This document shows, piece after piece, positions 50,764 through 59,486 of a DNA stretch of 59,813 nt. Under the pieces are notes generated by a model. That model saw nothing but the letters and a program-made list of their open reading frames with translations. It searched no databases and had not been told where the DNA came from. Position 1 is the stretch's first letter, and every line of letters begins with the position of its first letter. This stretch comes from Planctomycetota bacterium (GTDB lineage Bacteria > Planctomycetota > UBA8742 > UBA2392), in contig JADLFN010000058.1 in NCBI GenBank assembly GCA_020845475.1, positions 1-59,813 on the forward strand, written 5' to 3'. The translations under genes were made by a program, and so were the position numbers.

Positions 50764-51414
50764 TCATGCCTTTACATACTTCTGCCAGATGACCTTCACC
50801 TGGCGTTCGACATCGTCCATGGTTCCGTTGTTGTCCACGACCTCATTGGCCCTGGCGCGTTTTTCATCCAGCGGCATCTGGTGCTTCTGCCGCCGCGCCA
50901 CCTCGCCGCGCACCCAGCCGCGCGTGAAAATCGCGCGCTCTTCGCGCGTGGCTTCGCTGCAATCGACGAATACGAGCACGTCGTACTTGCCATCGTAGTT
51001 CTTGCTTTCGAGCAGCAGGCTGACGTCAAGGATCACAGCCTTGAGGCCCGGTTGCCTAAGCGCGTCTTCGAGTTTCTGCCTGGTGCGCTCCTTGATGCGC
51101 GGGTGCGTAATCGTGTTCAGGCGCATCACGCGCGTCGGGCCTTCGAAGGCCAGCGCGCCCAGGCGCTTGCGGCTGACTTCGCCGTCTCTGTCGAGCACGT
51201 CGTCGCCAAACGCATCGACGAGCTCTTTCTTCACCTGCGCGTCCTTGAGCACCTCGTGGCCGGCGACATCGGCATCAATCACGCGCGCGCCGAGCTTCTC
51301 GAATGCCTTGGACACGGCGGACTTGCCGCTGGCCACACCGCCCACAAGCGCAAACACCACCGGGCGGTTGCCAAGGGGCGGGAGTCTTCCCGATGTAGCT
51401 GCCGGTCCGCTCAT
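50764..51414 (-). CDS. coaE: dephospho-CoA kinase
   Basis: CoaE performs the last step of coenzyme A synthesis, phosphorylating the 3'-hydroxyl of dephospho-CoA. The 216-residue P-loop kinase has Walker A GGVASGKS (about 25-32), VIDADVAGHEVL (about 45-56, the CoA-binding acid) and the LID region RGWVRGEVARRQKHQMPLDEKRARA. It has ~18 extra residues before the first strand. It stands between rho and the lipoprotein gene on the same strand. Confidence 0.92.
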   Translation of the reverse strand: MSGPAATSGRLPPLGNRPVVFALVGGVASGKSAVSKAFEKLGARVIDADVAGHEVLKDAQVKKELVDAFGDDVLDRDGEVSRKRLGALAFEGPTRVMRLNTITHPRIKERTRQKLEDALRQPGLKAVILDVSLLLESKNYDGKYDVLVFVDCSEATREERAIFTRGWVRGEVARRQKHQMPLDEKRARANEVVDNNGTMDDVERQVKVIWQKYVKA

Positions 51415-51441
51415 GAGCGCGTCCTTCGCAAGATCGAGGGG

Positions 51442-51544
51442 GAGGTCAGAGGTATGAGGTCAGAGGTCAGAAGTGAAAAGCAAAGGCCGCAGCCGCTGCG
51501 CGGCTTTGTAGATACTTCTGACTTCTGACCTCTGACCTCTGACT
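51442..51544. repeat. heptanucleotide repeat hairpin (GAGGTCA type)
   Basis: GAGGTCA/GAGGTAT heptamers (51442-51475) and their complement CTGACCT/CTGACTT (51514-51544) around a ~38-base loop. Confidence 0.75.
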
Positions 51545-52918
51545 TCATTGCGGTTTCCATCCCGCGAGTTCATTAAGATCCGGCACGCTGTTGGCCACGG
51601 TGGCCGAGGGCTTGGCGCTCTTGAGCATTTCAAGGCAGGCATCGCGCAGCTTGCGCCGTGCTTCGCCCTCGATCACGCCGGAGCTGACAATCTCGACCGT
51701 GAGCAACTCGTTGCCCGTGGCGATCACGCACAGCGCGACCTGCTCGGCGCTGCGGTCTTTGTAATCAAAGGCGACCACAAAGGGCTCTTGCTCGCTCAAA
51801 GCGCGGCCCGCGCCAAAAAAGCCATCGGGGCGGGCTTTGCGGCGCGAGAAAACAGTGTCCGCGCCAACACGAGTTTTGAGTGAGCCGTTCTTGGGAGCCA
51901 GTTTGCGAATCAGGGCGAGGGGTTTAGCACCGCCGCCATGGATTTCAACGGTAGAGGAGCCGCCGGACTTGCGCAATTCCCAGCCTTCGGGAAGAGCCAG
52001 CTTCAAGCCGCCCTTCTCATAGGCCACGATTCCGGCCTTGAGGTCGTCAATCGTGCTCTTGCATTGATGCTTGGGCGAGCCTTCGAGCGCGAGCTCCAGA
52101 TAGTTGGAAATGCCTTCGAGAATCTTTATCACGTGCATACAGCACATTCCGAAATCCTGCTGCTCACCTTCCTCGGCGCCCATGCCCTCGCAGAAGATCT
52201 GCATCTTGAAGGTGGCACCAGTTAACACTCGGACGCCGTAGCAATAGAAAGGTGATTTTTTTGCCTTGTCTTTCGAACTCACCGACCAAAGGCGCGTGCT
52301 TTTGCTTTCTGGGTTGGGTAAGACTTTTGAATCCGTGAAGTCCTTGCCAAGCTTTGCTTTCCGCTGCAGAGCCAAAGCCTGAACAAATTTGAATGGATCT
52401 TGCTCGGTATCGCTCGCCTCGGCAATCGCAACGGTGAATCCCCTAGCGTCCGGCAAGTCAATGGCCACACACTCCGTGCCGTACCAATCCACGGGCTTGA
52501 TCTTCACGCCGGCGGGCAGGTTGAATTTCAATAGCACTTTGTTCGCGCCTTCGCGGGGGGCTAGCCGCGTGCGGCGGCGTTGGTCGGCGTCGAGGCCTTC
52601 GAAAAGTTCCGGATATTCGAGGAAGTCGTCGGGATAGAAAGACAACCACTGAACACCCGCGGCCGGGCCAAGCTCCAAAAAGTCGCTCTGCAACTCGCCC
52701 GTGATGATTTCCTGGTCCGGCTTGATCTCGGGCTCGTCTTTTGGATCGGGGTCGGTCTTCGTGGTCGTGCACGCAGCCATGAAAAGCGCGGCTGCGAGAA
52801 CGGCGGCAATTCTGAATTCTGAATTCTGAATTCTGAATGAACTGCCAAAACGCCGACGATTGAGCGAGGGACTCTTCTTTTCATTCAGAACTAAGAATTC
52901 AGAATTCAGAATTGTCAC
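51545..52918 (-). CDS. lipoprotein of unknown function, N-terminus built from repeat DNA
   Basis: A 457-residue product. A GTG at 52918 overlaps the polA stop (GTGA) and has GGAGG four bases upstream, so it is translationally coupled to polA. The first ~37 residues (ILNSEF..., then FRIQNSEFRI) are encoded by the GAATTCT heptamer array. A hydrophobic helix and lipobox FMAAC (Cys50) follow, so the signal region starts late. The mature part is beta-rich with no recognised family. Whether the repeat-coded leader is kept is uncertain; no better start lies inside. Confidence 0.5.
   Translation of the reverse strand: MTILNSEFLVLNEKKSPSLNRRRFGSSFRIQNSEFRIAAVLAAALFMAACTTTKTDPDPKDEPEIKPDQEIITGELQSDFLELGPAAGVQWLSFYPDDFLEYPELFEGLDADQRRRTRLAPREGANKVLLKFNLPAGVKIKPVDWYGTECVAIDLPDARGFTVAIAEASDTEQDPFKFVQALALQRKAKLGKDFTDSKVLPNPESKSTRLWSVSSKDKAKKSPFYCYGVRVLTGATFKMQIFCEGMGAEEGEQQDFGMCCMHVIKILEGISNYLELALEGSPKHQCKSTIDDLKAGIVAYEKGGLKLALPEGWELRKSGGSSTVEIHGGGAKPLALIRKLAPKNGSLKTRVGADTVFSRRKARPDGFFGAGRALSEQEPFVVAFDYKDRSAEQVALCVIATGNELLTVEIVSSGVIEGEARRKLRDACLEMLKSAKPSATVANSVPDLNELAGWKPQ
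52808..52914. repeat. heptanucleotide repeat hairpin (GAATTCT type)
   Basis: CTGAATT heptamers (52809-52839) and their complement ATTCAGA (52882-52914). It lies within the 5' part of the lipoprotein reading frame. Confidence 0.75.
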
Positions 52919-55812
52919 TTTGCCTCCAACCAGTTGTCGCCGATGCCGACGTCAACGACCAGCGGCACGGAGAGTTTCATGGCCCCGCTCATCTTTTCCT
53001 TGGCGAACTCGGCGCACTTTTTGGCTTCTTTTTCAGGCGCTTCGAATACGAGTTCGTCGTGCACCTGCAGCAGCATCGCGTACGGCAGCTTCTTGGCTTC
53101 GACAGCCGCGTGCACGTTCAGCATCGCCTTCTTGATCAAGTCGGCGGCCGTGCCTTGCAGCACCGTGTTGAAGGCCTGGCGCTCGGCTTGCGAGCGCAGC
53201 ATCGCGTTCTTGCTGGTGATCTCCGGCAGGTAGCGCTTGCGGCCCAGGAGCGTCGTTACGTAGCCGTCTTTGCGGCAGCCTTCGAGCACCTTCGTTTGCA
53301 GCTCTTTGACGTTCGGGTAGCCCGAGAAGTAATTCTCGATGAACTGCGTAGCCTCAGCGCGGCTTACATTCAATAGCTGCGAAAGACCAAAAGCGCTCTG
53401 GCCGTAGAGCACGGCGTAATTGACGGTCTTGGCGGTGTTGCGCTGCTCTTTCGTTACTTCCTTGAGCGCGATGCCGAACACCTTCGCGGCTACGGCCTTG
53501 TGAATGTCCTCGCCGTCGTGGAAAGCCTGCTTCAGGTGCGGGTCGTCGCTCACGTGGGCCAGCAGGCGCAGCTCGATTTGCGAGTAATCGGCGCTGATCA
53601 GCTTGTGGCCCTTCTCGGCGATGAACGCGCGACGAATCTTTTGGCCGAGTTCCGTGCGCACGGGGATGTTTTGCACGTTCGGGTCTTTGCTGCTCAGGCG
53701 GCCCGTGGCGACCGTTTGGCGATAGCTGGTGTGCACGCGGCCTTTTTCGTCGGCGAGCAACGGCAGCGCATCCACATACGTGCTCTTGAGTTTGGCCTGG
53801 TGGCGATACTCGACGACCTTGGCCGGCAGCGGGTGAAGGGGCGCGAGTTTTTCCAGCGTGCCCATGTCCGTGCTTCTGCCTGTTCCCTTGGCGGTTTTGC
53901 CCTGCACGGGCAGATTCAATTTGTCGAACAGGATCGCGCCCAGTTGCTTGGGTGAGTTGACCGTGAATTTAATATTGCCCGCCAGCTTGTGGATTTCACC
54001 TTCAAGGGCAGCAATCCGATCACCCATTTCAACAGACAGCTTCGCCAGATAGGGCTGGTCAATTTTGATGCCGCGCACTTCCATGTGGGCCAGCACCTGC
54101 ACCAGCGGCAACTCGAGCTCGTGCGTCAGCTTCGTGAGATCCTGCTCTTTCAAATGAGGTTCAAGCACGCGAGAGACGCGCAAGGCGTAATCGGCGCACA
54201 TGGCGCCATAGGCGCTAACACGCTTGGCGTCGGCATCGGCCAGTTTGCCGGGCCTGCGCTTTTCGCCTCCGGCGATGGTCTCAACGCCGGGGATATCGAG
54301 CCCGAGGTACTCGCGCGAGAGTGAATCAAGGCGCGCGTCTTCGCGCACTGTATCGAGCATGAATGCATCGAGTTTGGTGTCGCTTTCCGCGCCCGCCATA
54401 TCGATGCCCTGCGCCAGCAAAAGCCGCATGTCGCGCTTGAGGTCATGGCCGCGCTTGTTGATTTTGGCGCTTTCGAGAACGGGCTTGAGCGCATCGAACG
54501 CGGCTGCGGGTTTGATGGCCGCATTGAGGGGCAGGTAACAGGCTTCGCCGGGTTCAAAGGCGAAAGCGATGCCGACGAGTGTCGCGGTCCGCGGTTCGCT
54601 GCTCGCGGCTCGCGGTTTGTCTTCTTCTTCATCGTCAGATTCTTCAAGCGGTGCCGGTTCGTCGGCGAGGCAATGCAGGGCGAAGGTTTTGGTTTTCTTG
54701 AGTCGATCGATCAGCTTTTTGAAGTCGTCGGGCGTGTCGATGGTGGCGTACTTCGCCTGGGCTTCGACCAGTTCTTTGGGTGGCGGCGGCGCGCTGGGTT
54801 TGGCGGGTGCGCTGCCGAACATGGATTTTTGCACGCCCTTAGGCGCACCCGTCTCCGCCTTCGGGGCAGCGTTCGTAGATTTCGACTCCGGACTCCGGAC
54901 CCCGGACTCCGGACTCGAAGCAATGGCTTCCGCTTTCCAGCCCAGGTCTTCGACGATGGAATTGAAGTTGAGATCGACCAGCAGCGGAAGCAGTTTGGCT
55001 TTGCGTTCTTCGAGGTCGTGCACTTTAGCGGCGCTTTCGTCGAAGGGGACTTTTGCGGCCCATTCGCCGTCGGTGACAATCGCGGCAAGTTGACGCGAGA
55101 GCTTCGATTCCGGTTTGAACGCGATCAGATTCTCGCGCAGCTTGGGCTGCTTGATCGCTCCCGATTCGGCGGCGGTGAAGATTTTCTCCAGCGAGCCATG
55201 TTCGGCCAGCAGTTTCGCGGCGGTTTTTACGCCTACGCCTTTGGCGCCGGGGATGTTGTCCACGGAATCGCCGGCCAGCGCCAGCACTTCCAGGAATTGC
55301 TCGGGGCGCAGTCCGAACTCGGCTTGGAGTTCCGCGGGCCCGTAAGTGCTGTTTTCTTCTTCATTGAGCAGTTTGACGTGCTCGGTGAGCAGTTGCTTGA
55401 GGTCTTTGTCGCGCGAGATCAGCCGCACTTCGTAACCCCGCTTTTCGCCCAAGCGCGAGAGGACGCCGATGATGTCGTCGGCTTCAAGGCCCGGCACTTC
55501 GAGCACCGGGATTCCCATGGCTTCAAGGATGCTGCGCACCAGCGGCAGTTGTTCGGCCAGGTCTTCGGGCATGGCTTCGCGGCCGGCCTTGTATTCTTTG
55601 TAGATGTCGTCGCGGAAGGTCTTCTCTTTGGAATCAAAGGCGGCCACGAGGAAATCGGGCTTTTGCTTCTGGATCAGTGCCAGGCACATGCGTGCGAAAA
55701 TGAACGCGGCGCCAACCGGCTTACCGCGCACGGAACGGCGGCGCGCGGCTGGGCTCCAGTAAGCGCGGAAGATCTGGGAAAAGGCATCAATGATGTAGAG
55801 AGACTTGCTCAT
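52915..55812 (-). CDS. polA: DNA polymerase I
   Basis: DNA polymerase I removes RNA primers and fills gaps. The 965-residue protein has a 5'-nuclease domain (YIIDAFSQIFRAYW, EADDIIG, ISRDKDLKQLL), a central 3'-5' exonuclease-like region and a polymerase domain with motifs A (ISADYSQIELRLL), B (RNTAKTVNYAVLYGQ) and C (LLQVHDELVFEAP). In the exonuclease region the first DxE is missing (ALHCLADEP), while Asp in HDLKRD and Y-x3-x-D are partly kept, so proofreading is probably lost. Two heptamer arrays are read in frame near residues 300 and 400. The start is ATG at 55812 (MSKSLYIIDAF). The downstream lipoprotein gene overlaps the stop. Confidence 0.95.
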   Translation of the reverse strand: MSKSLYIIDAFSQIFRAYWSPAARRRSVRGKPVGAAFIFARMCLALIQKQKPDFLVAAFDSKEKTFRDDIYKEYKAGREAMPEDLAEQLPLVRSILEAMGIPVLEVPGLEADDIIGVLSRLGEKRGYEVRLISRDKDLKQLLTEHVKLLNEEENSTYGPAELQAEFGLRPEQFLEVLALAGDSVDNIPGAKGVGVKTAAKLLAEHGSLEKIFTAAESGAIKQPKLRENLIAFKPESKLSRQLAAIVTDGEWAAKVPFDESAAKVHDLEERKAKLLPLLVDLNFNSIVEDLGWKAEAIASSPESGVRSPESKSTNAAPKAETGAPKGVQKSMFGSAPAKPSAPPPPKELVEAQAKYATIDTPDDFKKLIDRLKKTKTFALHCLADEPAPLEESDDEEEDKPRAASSEPRTATLVGIAFAFEPGEACYLPLNAAIKPAAAFDALKPVLESAKINKRGHDLKRDMRLLLAQGIDMAGAESDTKLDAFMLDTVREDARLDSLSREYLGLDIPGVETIAGGEKRRPGKLADADAKRVSAYGAMCADYALRVSRVLEPHLKEQDLTKLTHELELPLVQVLAHMEVRGIKIDQPYLAKLSVEMGDRIAALEGEIHKLAGNIKFTVNSPKQLGAILFDKLNLPVQGKTAKGTGRSTDMGTLEKLAPLHPLPAKVVEYRHQAKLKSTYVDALPLLADEKGRVHTSYRQTVATGRLSSKDPNVQNIPVRTELGQKIRRAFIAEKGHKLISADYSQIELRLLAHVSDDPHLKQAFHDGEDIHKAVAAKVFGIALKEVTKEQRNTAKTVNYAVLYGQSAFGLSQLLNVSRAEATQFIENYFSGYPNVKELQTKVLEGCRKDGYVTTLLGRKRYLPEITSKNAMLRSQAERQAFNTVLQGTAADLIKKAMLNVHAAVEAKKLPYAMLLQVHDELVFEAPEKEAKKCAEFAKEKMSGAMKLSVPLVVDVGIGDNWLEAK
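54582..54618. repeat. heptanucleotide array inside polA (TCGCGGT type)
   Basis: TCGCGGT, CCGCGGT, TCGCTGC, TCGCGGC and TCGCGGT in tandem, translated in frame as RAASSEPRTAT on the minus strand. Confidence 0.7.
54882..54918. repeat. heptanucleotide array inside polA (CGGACTC type)
   Basis: CGGACTC, CGGACCC, CGGACTC and CGGACTC in tandem, translated in frame as SSPESGVRSPESKS. Confidence 0.7.
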
Positions 55813-56152
55813 GTAGAGCGCGCAAAAGCCCGCAAGATGGGATTCCCGTGCAAAGGTCGCAAAAGGTGCGCCAAGGGTCGCTTCAGGCCAACGAATACGC
55901 GTGAGCGTGAGAGGCTGGGCCGAAATGGCGATAACGATCGGGAAACCAAGTCGGCGAGACACTGCCTCCTTTGGTGTGCACAGCATGGGCGGATGACACA
56001 AAGGTGTCAAGTTTTTTGTGGGCCGATTATTGCGGGGGCGGGCTTTGGGGCTTATGCTTGGCCCTCCTGATCCCCCCGCAGAACCGTTTCAGTGCGACTT
56101 CGTCGCGGCGTGTGTCGTTGCGCGCCCCGGCTTCATTCATTGGAGTGGCTGC
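55813..56152. other. intergenic region between polA and the anchored pair
   Basis: 340 bp without a supported gene. It must hold the divergent promoters of polA and the gene at 56153. I see a TTTTTT run near 56011-56016 and a GGAG ribosome site just before 56153, but no convincing -35/-10 pair. Confidence 0.5.
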
Positions 56153-57538
56153 ATGCACAACCTGAGAAATTCCAAGCGCGGCATGGTGGACCTGATCGTC
56201 ATGATTCTGATGATCGTTCTGCTGCTGGGCGTGTCGGTGCTGGCTTTCATCGCCTTTGACCGCGCCAAGAAGGAAGAGCTTTACCTGGCCAAGATGCGCG
56301 AGTTGCCGGCGGCGCAGCGGGCAGAAATGGATGCGACGAAGGCCAAGTTCGCCCAGGTGAGCGGCCTGATTGGCTTCAAGGGCAACGCTGATTTCTCGTC
56401 GCCCGCAGCCATCAAGCAGATGCTGGAGAAGGGCGGCGCGCGCAACGGCATGCTGCAGAAGATCAGCTCGCAGAATCCTGAAAACGCGGATAACAGCGGC
56501 ATCAAGAACGTGACATTCACGGAAAAGAAGCTGCCGCGCGTAGGCATGACGAAGGAAGAGCCGGTCAGCATTTACACTTACGCCGACGGCATCACGGTGC
56601 TGGAGGCCATCGCCAAACAGGACGCCCTGATCAACAGCCTGGTGAGCGAGTACATCCCCTCCATGGAGAAGCAGGTCAAGCTCCAGCGCAAGTGGCGCGA
56701 TGATGCCAGCACCGAACGCAAGACGGTGGTGGACGCCGCGTTCACCCAACTCGAAAAAGACATTTACACGGAAAATGAAGCGCTCGAGGACAAGAACCAG
56801 AAGGCGATCGAGGCTGAAACCGAGGCAACCGCCGCTACCGTGCGCCAGCATGAAGCCTACGACAACCTCTTCGGCCAGGCCGTGATTGACGCCTACCGCA
56901 CCAAGAACGAGGCCATGCGCGCGACGCTGCCCGCGCGCGAAGCGGCCCGTGAAATGGGCGAGGAATTCCAGAAGAAGGCCGCGCGTCGCATCATCGACGA
57001 CTCGCGCGATCCAGACGGCTACGTGTTCCTCGTGGACAACGTCTCGGGCTGGGTGTGGATCAACATCGGCCAGAAGAGCGACGTGCGCCTGGACATGAGC
57101 TTCCAGGTGCTGCGCGCTGACCCCTCTCTGCCCTCGCTGATGCCCGTGGGTGAAATCCGCGTGAAGGAAATCCTGCGCGGCAACGTGGCCCGCTGCCGCA
57201 TCGATGCGCTCGATGACCAGGGCGTGATGCCGCGCCAGGGCGATATTGTGCGCAACCCGAACTTCAACAACCGCCAGTACTATAGTTATTGCCTGGTGGG
57301 CAAGTTCGGCGGACGTTCATCGCGCTTCACTTACGAACAGTGGGTGACCAAGCTTTCCGAAATGGGTTTCCGTGTGGTGCAGCGCGTGAGCGGCAGCACC
57401 GACGTGGCAATCCTGGGTGAAGACTGGCGCAACGACCCTGCATACCTGAAGGCCCGTGAAGAGGGCCTGGAGTTCGAAACCATGACCGAGAAGGACTTGA
57501 TGTGGTTCCTCGGTCTTGAGGGGCCGGAAGCCAAGTAG
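56153..57538 (+). CDS. membrane-anchored protein 1 with C-terminal BRCT-like domain
   Basis: A 461-residue protein with one N-terminal TM helix (about 11-35) and a large extracytoplasmic part. It has a long coiled coil (about 165-285), a beta domain (FLVDNVSGWVWINIGQKSDVRLDMSF, MPRQGDIVRNP, about 295-370) and a C-terminal ~80 residues reading like a BRCT fold (GKFGGRSSRFTYEQWVTKL, VSGSTDVAILGED, KAREEGLEFETMTEKDL). GGAG is seven bases before the ATG. The next gene has the same layout, so they are diverged paralogues. Confidence 0.5.
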   Translation: MHNLRNSKRGMVDLIVMILMIVLLLGVSVLAFIAFDRAKKEELYLAKMRELPAAQRAEMDATKAKFAQVSGLIGFKGNADFSSPAAIKQMLEKGGARNGMLQKISSQNPENADNSGIKNVTFTEKKLPRVGMTKEEPVSIYTYADGITVLEAIAKQDALINSLVSEYIPSMEKQVKLQRKWRDDASTERKTVVDAAFTQLEKDIYTENEALEDKNQKAIEAETEATAATVRQHEAYDNLFGQAVIDAYRTKNEAMRATLPAREAAREMGEEFQKKAARRIIDDSRDPDGYVFLVDNVSGWVWINIGQKSDVRLDMSFQVLRADPSLPSLMPVGEIRVKEILRGNVARCRIDALDDQGVMPRQGDIVRNPNFNNRQYYSYCLVGKFGGRSSRFTYEQWVTKLSEMGFRVVQRVSGSTDVAILGEDWRNDPAYLKAREEGLEFETMTEKDLMWFLGLEGPEAK

Positions 57539-57604
57539 CTGCAGCAGCGGTCGTACTGGAACGAACCCACGGGCTCTGGCCCCAAAAGATAACGGATGCA
57601 AATC

Positions 57605-59344
57605 ATGGCAAGAGAACAACAGAGAGTCGCAAGCTGGTACTGGATTGTTTCGGCGGCGCTGCTGCCGTTCATCATGCTGGCGGCGATTTTTGCGGCCTAT
57701 GGTTTCTACAAGTCCAAGAGCAGCCGCTACGAAGCCGAGCAGATCGTGGCGCGCCTGGAAGAAGACCACAAGCGCTTTGAACCGCTGCGCAACCACATCA
57801 AGGAAGTGGCGGAGGTGACGGGCGCGTTCATCAAGGGCGACCCTGATCGCTTCATCGGTGAGTTCGCCGCCTCGACCAAGGCCCGCCCCGGCATCAAGGA
57901 AGAAGACGACAAGGGTGCGGACGCCAACGTGGTTTATCGCCGCTGGCGCGATGCCGAAGTCATGTATTACGGAGAAGGCTCCGCCGATAAGCCGGGCATG
58001 ATGCAGCAGTACGTCTCAGCGCGGAAATTCCTGGACCTGCTCAACACCAACGTCGAACGCTGGGTGGCTTACAAGACCTACCAGGTGTACACGCTCAAGA
58101 CGATCAACATTTACTCTTCCAGTGAAGCGGCAAGCACGCCCGCACCGGCTGATGCGTCAGGCACGCCGCCCGCCGGCACTGAGCCCGGCGCCACTCCGCC
58201 CGCGCAGCCGGCTGGCCGGGTCGTTGTGGCCGCAGGCGTCATTGCGCGCAAGGGCAGCGAGCGTGAAATCTCCCCGACTGAAATGCCCGGCAAGAAGGCC
58301 TATCTGCCGGCCGATGGCGAAATCGACTCCGCCCACGCCCGCTACAAAGCCAACGAGGTGCCCGCTGATCGCGCCATGCGGCCGCAGCGCACGATCACGC
58401 TCGAAGCCGTTCTGCGCCAGCAGATGCTTTTGATCGACGAGCTGGTCGCCGCCGACCTTCGGCAGTACGGCATTCTGGTGGGTGAGGTGACGGGCGACGA
58501 AGGCGGCGTTTACGTGGGGCGCGCCGCCGAGATCAAACGCAGGGAAGATATGAAGCGCGAAGTCGAGGCCAAGTCAATCGACGTCAAGTCGCGCGGCAAC
58601 CGCGCCCAGGGCACGATTGACGGCACCAAGAACGCCGACGTGGAGCTGGGAAACCTCTCGGGCGAATTGCAGCGCCGCTTTGAGGACAACTTCAACATCC
58701 TGATCGGCAAGATCACGATTGAAGCCCAGAAGTTCGAGGCCGAGAAGCAGATGCACGAGGCCGACAAGAAAGCCTTCGTCGAGAACCTCAAGAAGATCAC
58801 CAAGATCAAGGGCCAGGTCACGATCAAGCGCGCCGATGCCGATGGCCGCATCACCTACTCCGATGACGTGCGCAAGTCAATCCACATCGACCTTGGCCGC
58901 ATGGACGGCGTCAAGGCCGGCCAGCGCTTTGAAGTCTGGCGTTACAGCGGCATTGACAAGGATCAGATGCTGGGCGTGATCGAAATTGTACGCACGCTCT
59001 CCGATTACACCAGCTTGTGCACCATCCTCGCGCTTTCAGATGACGCCGAACCGATCCGCAAGGGCGACGCGATTGTCAGCCGCGTCTGGCACGCGGGCAA
59101 GTTCCTGACCGTGGCGCTTCACGGCGATTTTGAGCCGCCGCAGCAGGCTTACACCAAAGCGCGCCTGACTGAGCTGCTCAAACAGGCCGGCGTGCGCGTA
59201 GTGGAAAAAGTCCAGCCCGGCACCGATCTCGTCATTACCGGCAGCAATCTGTTTGGCGACGAGTGGTATCGCAACGCCCGCAACGACCTGCGCTTCGAAA
59301 TCCTCAAGGAAGAAGAAGTCAGGTTGTACGTCGATCCAAGGTAA
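57605..59344 (+). CDS. membrane-anchored protein 2 with C-terminal BRCT-like domain
   Basis: A 579-residue paralogue of the preceding gene: N-terminal TM (about 13-35), Pro/Ala/Thr-rich linker (about 176-205), coiled coil (about 325-405), beta domain (IHIDLGRMDGVKAGQRFEVW, IRKGDAIVSRV) and a C-terminal BRCT-like stretch (HGDFEPPQQAYTKARLTELL, KVQPGTDLVITGS, NARNDLRFEILKEEEVRL). An ATG at 57596 is an alternative start. It could form a complex with protein 1 at the cell envelope. The terminator at 59396-59428 closes the unit. Confidence 0.5.
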   Translation: MAREQQRVASWYWIVSAALLPFIMLAAIFAAYGFYKSKSSRYEAEQIVARLEEDHKRFEPLRNHIKEVAEVTGAFIKGDPDRFIGEFAASTKARPGIKEEDDKGADANVVYRRWRDAEVMYYGEGSADKPGMMQQYVSARKFLDLLNTNVERWVAYKTYQVYTLKTINIYSSSEAASTPAPADASGTPPAGTEPGATPPAQPAGRVVVAAGVIARKGSEREISPTEMPGKKAYLPADGEIDSAHARYKANEVPADRAMRPQRTITLEAVLRQQMLLIDELVAADLRQYGILVGEVTGDEGGVYVGRAAEIKRREDMKREVEAKSIDVKSRGNRAQGTIDGTKNADVELGNLSGELQRRFEDNFNILIGKITIEAQKFEAEKQMHEADKKAFVENLKKITKIKGQVTIKRADADGRITYSDDVRKSIHIDLGRMDGVKAGQRFEVWRYSGIDKDQMLGVIEIVRTLSDYTSLCTILALSDDAEPIRKGDAIVSRVWHAGKFLTVALHGDFEPPQQAYTKARLTELLKQAGVRVVEKVQPGTDLVITGSNLFGDEWYRNARNDLRFEILKEEEVRLYVDPR

Positions 59345-59347
59345 TTT

Positions 59348-59473
59348 CGGAGCCCATCGCGTAAGCGATGGTATTGAGTCGGAAGACCATCGAGCAACCC
59401 CGCCGCATGTCAGGCGGGGTTTTCGTTTGGAGGCGCGCGCGCGTTCAACCCATCGCTAACGCGATGGGCTCTG
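59348..59473. repeat. REP-like hairpin pair (E5) upstream of rnpB
   Basis: GGAGCCCATCGC-GTAA-GCGATGG at the left, CCCATCGC-TAAC-GCGATGGGCTCTG at the right, with a terminator in the middle. Same end GGCTCTG as the RAYT-linked elements. Confidence 0.65.
59396..59428 (+). terminator. rho-independent terminator
   Basis: Stem AACCCCGCC/GGCGGGGTT, 8-nt loop, then TTCGTTT. It ends the transcript of the anchored-protein pair before rnpB. Confidence 0.75.
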
Positions 59474-59486
59474 ATACACTTTCAAA

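Noticed and set aside
51442..52914. CRISPR-like direct repeats in the polA-lipoprotein-coaE area
   Set aside because: The unit is 7 bases in tandem without unique spacers and has a mirrored partner, so it is not CRISPR.
54445..56070. 541-codon plus-strand frame opposite polA
   Set aside because: Shadow of polA; Phe/Gly/Arg-rich product without domain, and polA on the other strand is certain.
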